From positions 1-64,000 of the forward strand of contig NZ_JBDQZI010000010.1 of the NCBI RefSeq assembly GCF_042920265.1: 64,000 nt of DNA, in the 5' to 3' direction. Under the pieces are notes generated by a model that was given only the letters and a program-made list of their open reading frames with translations, made no database searches and was not told where the DNA came from. Both the position numbers and the translations under genes were made by a program. Positions 59,748 through 64,000 of this stretch are shown here, piece after piece. This DNA comes from Lysinibacillus_B sp042920265. GTDB taxonomy: Bacteria > Bacillota > Bacilli > Bacillales_A > Planococcaceae. Within the stretch, counting starts at the first letter, position 1, and each line of letters begins with the position of its first letter.

Positions 59748-59783
59748 CTAAAACACCTCCACCAAAATGTAGATAGTGTTTTA
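59748..59783 (-). other. stem-loop between sufU and sufB
   Basis: CTAAAACAC (59748-59756) pairs perfectly with GTGTTTTAG (59775-59783) within the 95-nt gap; no T run, so it is more likely an mRNA processing or stability element than a terminator. Confidence 0.5.
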
Positions 59784-59812
59784 GACTGCCCCTTTCATTT
59801 AGTGCGTAAAAG

Positions 59813-60253
59813 TTAGTTTTCTTCTTTTACGCCTTTTTCCATCGCTTTCCAAGCTAATGTCGCACATTTAATACGCGCTGGGAATTTCGCTACACCTTGT
59901 AGTGCCTCTACGTCCCCTAAATCATACTTATCTACATCAAACTCTTCGCCAAGCATCATTTTTGAGAAAATGTCTGCTAGCTCAAGTGCTTCTTCGATTT
60001 TTTTACCTTTAATGATTTGTGTCATCATCGAGGCAGAAGACATGGAAATGGAACAGCCTTCACCGTCAAATTTCGCATCTTGTACAAGCCCGTTTTCAAC
60101 TTGTAACGTTAAATGAATACGATCACCACATGTTGGGTTGTTCATATCAATCGTTACGCTATTGTCTGCTAAAGAGCCTTTGTTGCGTGGGTTTTTGTAA
60201 TGATCCATAATGACTGAGCGATATAGCTGATCTAAGTTATTATTAAAAGACAT
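59813..60253 (-). CDS. sufU: zinc-dependent sulfurtransferase SufU
   Basis: A 146-residue IscU-like protein that takes sulfur from SufS. Zinc ligands C42, D44, C67 and C130 (NPTCGDRI, GEGCSIS, RIKCATLAW) are in place, together with the SufU-specific insert between the second and third cysteine (about 85-115). The start is ATG 60253 with GGAG ahead, overlapping the end of sufS by 11 bp. Confidence 0.95.
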   Translation of the reverse strand: MSFNNNLDQLYRSVIMDHYKNPRNKGSLADNSVTIDMNNPTCGDRIHLTLQVENGLVQDAKFDGEGCSISMSSASMMTQIIKGKKIEEALELADIFSKMMLGEEFDVDKYDLGDVEALQGVAKFPARIKCATLAWKAMEKGVKEEN

Positions 60254-61472
60254 CGTTAAAATACTCCTTCGCCGAACGCAATCCTGCAACTAATTTATCG
60301 ATATCCGCTTCATCATTATACATGTAGAAGCTTGCACGAGCAGTTGCCGTCACCTGAAGCCATTTCATTAACGGTTGAGCACAGTGATGCCCTGCACGTA
60401 CAGCAATTCCACTCATATCTAATACTGTTGCCACATCATGAGGATGTACATCATCTAGATTGAATGTTACTAAGCCGCAGCGCTCATTTGCATCACGAGG
60501 ACCATAAATTGTGAGACCATTAATTGTTTCCATTTGATCCATTGCATACGCAGCCAGCTTGTGCTCGTATGCTTCGATGTTCTCTAGTCCAATTTCGTTT
60601 AAGAAGTCAATTGCTGCACCAAGACCAATTGCCCCTGCAATAATCGGTGTCCCGCCTTCAAACTTCCACGGTAGCTCTTTCCATGTCGACTCATAAAGCC
60701 CTACAAAGTCAATCATTTCACCGCCGAATTCAACCGGCTCCATGTTTTCGAGAATCGCTTGTTTACCGTATAGTACACCAATTCCTGTTGGCGCACACAT
60801 TTTATGCCCCGAGAATGCTAGGAAGTCACAATCGATTTCTTGCACATCGATTTTCATATGAGGTGCTGCTTGTGCACCATCGACCACCATAATCGCCCCA
60901 TTGTCATGTGCAATTTGAGCAATCTCTTTGATTGGATTAATGGTACCTAATACGTTTGAAACCATCATGACAGATACAATTTTTGTTTTAGGCGTAATCG
61001 TTTGTCGAACCGTTTCTAAAGAAATTGTACCGTCTGCTTCTAAATCAATATATTTTAAAACTGCGCCTTTTTCTCTCGCTACTTGTTGCCAAGGAATGAT
61101 ATTGGAGTGATGTTCCATCATGCTAATGACAATCTCATCACCCTCTTGCAAGTTCTGGCGTGCATATCCTGCTGCAACTTTATTAATAGAAGTTGTTGTA
61201 CCACGTGTAAAGATAATTTCTTTCGTTGATTTTGCATTGATGAATTTACGCACTTTGTCGCGCGCACCTTCATATAAATCCGTAGCACGATTACCTAATG
61301 TATGAACGCCGCGATGCACATTTGAATTATCGAATTCATAGTATCTTTTCATCGCTTCAATTACTTGAATTGGTTTTTGTGACGTCGCTGCACTATCAAG
61401 GTAAACGAGCGGGTGCCCGTTTACTTCTTGATTTAAAACTGGAAAATAGCTTTTAATGTCTTTTGCCATCAT
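60243..61472 (-). CDS. sufS: cysteine desulfurase SufS
   Basis: A 409-residue PLP enzyme that removes sulfur from cysteine. The PLP lysine is K224 (SGHKMCAP) and the catalytic cysteine is C364 (VRAGHHCAQP). DGAQ (198-201) and the N-terminal YLDSAATSQKP are typical of group II desulfurases, which need SufU as sulfur acceptor. Its start overlaps the sufD stop by one base (TAATG); a second ATG follows at once. Confidence 0.95.
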   Translation of the reverse strand: MMAKDIKSYFPVLNQEVNGHPLVYLDSAATSQKPIQVIEAMKRYYEFDNSNVHRGVHTLGNRATDLYEGARDKVRKFINAKSTKEIIFTRGTTTSINKVAAGYARQNLQEGDEIVISMMEHHSNIIPWQQVAREKGAVLKYIDLEADGTISLETVRQTITPKTKIVSVMMVSNVLGTINPIKEIAQIAHDNGAIMVVDGAQAAPHMKIDVQEIDCDFLAFSGHKMCAPTGIGVLYGKQAILENMEPVEFGGEMIDFVGLYESTWKELPWKFEGGTPIIAGAIGLGAAIDFLNEIGLENIEAYEHKLAAYAMDQMETINGLTIYGPRDANERCGLVTFNLDDVHPHDVATVLDMSGIAVRAGHHCAQPLMKWLQVTATARASFYMYNDEADIDKLVAGLRSAKEYFNDVF

Positions 61473-62779
61473 TATCGAACTTTCCTTTCGATAACCTCCG
61501 TCAGCTGCTTTTTAACGCCTTCGATTGGCAGATTAGTTACAACTGGCGCAAGGAATCCATGAATTACAAGACGCTCTGCTTCTGCTTTCGAAATACCACG
61601 GCTCATTAAATAGTACAGTTGAGTCGGGTCAACACGTCCAACAGATGCTGCATGTCCTGCTGTTACATCGTCTTCGTCAATTAAAAGAATTGGGTTTGCA
61701 TCGCCACGTGCTTTTTCAGAAAGCATTAATACGCGAGATTCTTGCTCAGCGTTTGCTTTTGTAGCACCGTGCTCAATTTTACCAATCCCATTGAAGATTG
61801 ATTGAGCTGCATCCTTCATAACACCATGTTTTAAAATTTGACCATCTGAGTTTTTACCCCAGTGGCGAACTTCTGTTGTGAAGTTTTGTTTTTGCTCACC
61901 GCGACCAACAACTACTGTCTTTGTATCTGCCGCTGAGCCATCACCTACTAAGTGCGTAATATTTTCAGAAATTGTATTGGAATCATTCATTAAACCAAGT
62001 GCCCAATCGATTTTTGCATCACGCGCTACGTTTGCACGACGGTTTACATAAGTTGTGAAGCCTTTTGCTAACACGTCTACAGCACCGTAAGTTACTTGTG
62101 CATTGTCTTTTGCAATTACTTCAGCGATAATGTTTGCTTGACCTTTCGATTCATCAATTGTTGATACGTATGTTTCAACATACGTTACAGCTGAAGATTC
62201 TTCTGCTACAACTAGTACGTGGTTAAATAATGAAGCTTCTTCATTGTCGTTTAAGAATACTACTTGAAGAGGCGCTTCAATAATCACATTGCGTGGTACA
62301 TATACGAATACACCACCGTTAACAAGTGCTGCGTGATAAGCCGCTAATTTATGCTCATCTACTTTTACAGCCGTTGTCATAAAATATTTTTCAACTAAAT
62401 CCGCATGCTCACGAATAGCTGTTTGAATGTCTGTGAAAAGTACACCTTTGTTTACAAGTTCTTCCGAAACTTTAATAAATGCAGGTGTATTGTTGCGTTG
62501 GATATACAGGTTTTCTTGCCCTTCGATATCGATTAACGCTTTTACTTCTTCAGGAAGCTCTTCTAATGAAGAGAATGGTGCTGATTCTACAGTGTGTACT
62601 GGAAATTCAGTGAAGTTCCATTTTGTAATATTTGTTTTATCTGGCGTTGGTAGTGCAAGCTCTGCCGCTTTTTCAAGAGCTGTAGCGCGGAAATCAGCAA
62701 ATGCTGCTGGCTCCCCATTGCTTTGAGAGAACGAGCGAACTTCTTCTACGGATAACGCTAATTTTGTTTCAACCGTCAT
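61472..62779 (-). CDS. sufD: Fe-S cluster assembly protein SufD
   Basis: A 435-residue SufD, paralogue of SufB that pairs with it on two SufC subunits. Motifs: GGVFVYVPRNVIIEAPLQVVFL (about 155-176), DEDDVTAGHAASVGRVDPTQLYYLMSRGISKAEAERLVIHGF near the C terminus, which includes the histidine important for iron acquisition. GAGGAGGACGTACAAG precedes the ATG; 19 nt after sufC. Confidence 0.95.
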   Translation of the reverse strand: MTVETKLALSVEEVRSFSQSNGEPAAFADFRATALEKAAELALPTPDKTNITKWNFTEFPVHTVESAPFSSLEELPEEVKALIDIEGQENLYIQRNNTPAFIKVSEELVNKGVLFTDIQTAIREHADLVEKYFMTTAVKVDEHKLAAYHAALVNGGVFVYVPRNVIIEAPLQVVFLNDNEEASLFNHVLVVAEESSAVTYVETYVSTIDESKGQANIIAEVIAKDNAQVTYGAVDVLAKGFTTYVNRRANVARDAKIDWALGLMNDSNTISENITHLVGDGSAADTKTVVVGRGEQKQNFTTEVRHWGKNSDGQILKHGVMKDAAQSIFNGIGKIEHGATKANAEQESRVLMLSEKARGDANPILLIDEDDVTAGHAASVGRVDPTQLYYLMSRGISKAEAERLVIHGFLAPVVTNLPIEGVKKQLTEVIERKVR

Positions 62780-62798
62780 CTTGTACGTCCTCCTCTAA

Positions 62799-63581
62799 TT
62801 AAGCTTCTTCTACTACAGCGCTTGTATCTTCAATACCTAATTCAGCTTTAATCCACTCGTAACCTTCAGCTTCTAAACGTTGTGCTAATTCAGCACCGCC
62901 TGATTTTACGACTTTCCCTTGCATCATTACGTGAACGTGGTCAGGTGTAATGTAGTTCAGTAGACGTTGGTAGTGCGTGATCATTAAGCAACCGAAGCCT
63001 TCGCCGCGCATTTCGTTAATACCTTTTGATACAACTTTTAATGCGTCGATATCAAGACCTGAGTCGATTTCGTCAAGAATACCGAAAGTTGGTTTAATCA
63101 TCATCATTTGAAGAATTTCGTTACGCTTTTTCTCACCACCAGAGAAACCTTCGTTTAAGTAACGTTGACCCATTTCTTCTGGCATTTCTAAAAATGCCAT
63201 TGTTTTATCTAATTCGCGGATGAATTTCATTAATGAAATTTCATCACCTTCTTCGCGACGCGCGTTAATTGCTGAACGTAAGAAGTCTGCGTTTGTAACA
63301 CCTGAAATTTCAGATGGATATTGCATTGCTAGGAATAGACCTGCTTTTGCACGCTCGTCTACTTCCATTTCTAACACGTTTTCGCCATCAAGTAATACTT
63401 CACCTTGTGTGACTTCATATTTAGGGTGTCCCATGATTGCAGATGCTAGTGTAGATTTACCAGTACCGTTAGGACCCATGATTGCATGTACTTCATTTGT
63501 ATTAATTGTTAGATTTACACCTTTTAAAATCTCTTTTCCGTCGATTTCAACGTGAAGATCTTTAATTTCTAAAGTTGCCAT
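62799..63581 (-). CDS. sufC: Fe-S cluster assembly ATPase SufC
   Basis: A 260-residue ABC-type ATPase that drives structural change of the SufBCD complex. Walker A GPNGTGKST (36-44), signature FSGGEKKRNE (about 145-154), Walker B ILDEIDSGLD (about 168-177) and switch histidine in MITHYQRLL. GGAGGTAGTTTA precedes the ATG. First gene of the operon sufCDSUB, the usual Firmicutes order. Confidence 0.95.
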   Translation of the reverse strand: MATLEIKDLHVEIDGKEILKGVNLTINTNEVHAIMGPNGTGKSTLASAIMGHPKYEVTQGEVLLDGENVLEMEVDERAKAGLFLAMQYPSEISGVTNADFLRSAINARREEGDEISLMKFIRELDKTMAFLEMPEEMGQRYLNEGFSGGEKKRNEILQMMMIKPTFGILDEIDSGLDIDALKVVSKGINEMRGEGFGCLMITHYQRLLNYITPDHVHVMMQGKVVKSGGAELAQRLEAEGYEWIKAELGIEDTSAVVEEA

Positions 63582-63641
63582 TAAACTACCTCCATTAATT
63601 CATCGCATGGTTTTTCCATTGCTATTTTATTATCATAAACA

Positions 63642-63670
63642 ATCTTAACTGAAATGAGAATGAGTTGCAA
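63642..63670 (-). promoter_or_regulatory. candidate suf promoter with Fur-like half site in the spacer
   Basis: Minus-strand TTGCAA (63665-63670), 17-bp spacer, TAAGAT (63642-63647). The spacer holds TGAGAATGAG on the plus strand (63655-63664), which resembles half of a Fur box; a longer 11-of-14 match, TGAGAATCAATTTCA, lies at 63797-63811. Moderate-quality boxes. Confidence 0.4.
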
Positions 63671-63891
63671 ATACTTTAGAATGATTTTAATTAAATAAAG
63701 AAGAATTATTAATCAAAAACGTTATTATTACTTGAATTTGCATTATTGTATCGAAATTTGAATCTCGTATTATATTTTCAATAAGTCACCTTTAACTGAG
63801 AATCAATTTCATTTATTTATGTAGAATTACAATCAAATAGAATTAGGCTACTATAAAAAATCGTAACCACTAGGAACGAAGCAAGAAGAGT

Positions 63892-64000
63892 TGAAAGAGA
63901 GGGCTATTACGACGGATACTAACATAACATTTGAAGTAACGTGGCGTGAGAGTTATGGCTATATTTTATTTACTAATTATGTATTTACTAATCAAATTGA
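63892..64000 (+). CDS. possible start of a gene running off the right edge
   Basis: An open frame begins with TTG at 63892 (MKERAITTDTNITFEVTWRE, then SYGYILFTNYVFTNQI) and is still open at the window edge. AAGAAGAG immediately ahead is only a fair ribosome site. Too short to recognise; it may be chance. Confidence 0.25.

Overview
The window is a stretch of chromosome from a low-GC, endospore-forming Gram-positive bacterium. The evidence is AT-rich DNA, strong AGGAGG-type ribosome binding sites with several TTG/GTG starts, a sporulation gene (yunB), and gene after gene resembling the Bacillus subtilis yug-yuf-mrp-yui-yum-yut-yun-suf chromosome segment in similar order. The 16S rRNA fragment at the left edge, the protein sequences and the dispersed palindromic repeats suggest the Lysinibacillus/Solibacillus/Kurthia group (Planococcaceae/Caryophanaceae); the genus is an inference. 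I see no prophage, insertion sequence, CRISPR array or defence island.

Layout. 1-256: 5' end of a 16S gene and its promoter, reading off the left edge. 333-8733: transporters (DMT, MgtC, CDF), an YqhD/YugJ-type alcohol dehydrogenase, glutamate dehydrogenase and P5C dehydrogenase (proline/arginine/glutamate catabolism), and the S1 protein YugI. 8985-16503: an NSS-type sodium symporter, a small XRE regulator, YugE, PatB, cyclophilin, an MFS exporter and a PbpD-type bifunctional penicillin-binding protein. 16781-21789: an operon for uptake and oxidation of a 2-hydroxy acid (FAD dehydrogenase, TRAP transporter DctPQM, FadR-type regulator) with two candidate operators. 22033-28513: YufK and the seven-gene Mrp Na+/H+ antiporter. 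28572-35148: a Gly/Tyr/Pro-rich small protein, PepA, YuiD, YuiB, a NUDIX hydrolase, the NDH-2 enzyme YumB, and a YkuI-like EAL protein that has lost most catalytic residues. 35631-47815: small Fe-S/redox genes (yutM, yutI, yuzD, yuzB), the NDH-2-like yutJ with two Rex boxes, yutF-E-D, lipA, yunB, an HD-GYP phosphodiesterase and yunD-E-F. 47914-55668: a glycerophosphodiester/glycerol-3-phosphate cluster (two phosphodiesterases, GlpD, UgpCAEB) with a textbook Pho box before ugpC. 55725-63581: cysteine synthase, a thioredoxin-like protein, an AraC-type regulator with a C-terminal sensor-like domain, and sufCDSUB.

The genes fall into a few functional groups. Respiratory NADH oxidation: yumB and yutJ, the latter apparently under NADH/NAD+ control through Rex. 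Iron-sulfur biogenesis: sufCDSUB, yutM, yutI and the radical-SAM client lipA, with cysK supplying cysteine. Phosphate scavenging: secreted phosphodiesterase, Ugp importer, cytosolic phosphodiesterase, GlpD. Sodium/pH homeostasis: Mrp and NSS. Most of the novelty lies in regulation (Rex, Pho, FadR-type operators, a structured NDH-2 leader), in the degenerate EAL protein, in small uncharacterised proteins and in several palindromic repeats. I found no clear new multi-gene system.

Gene starts were moved inward wherever an internal start codon had the better ribosome binding site. Comparisons with B. subtilis are from memory of those proteins, not from a search.
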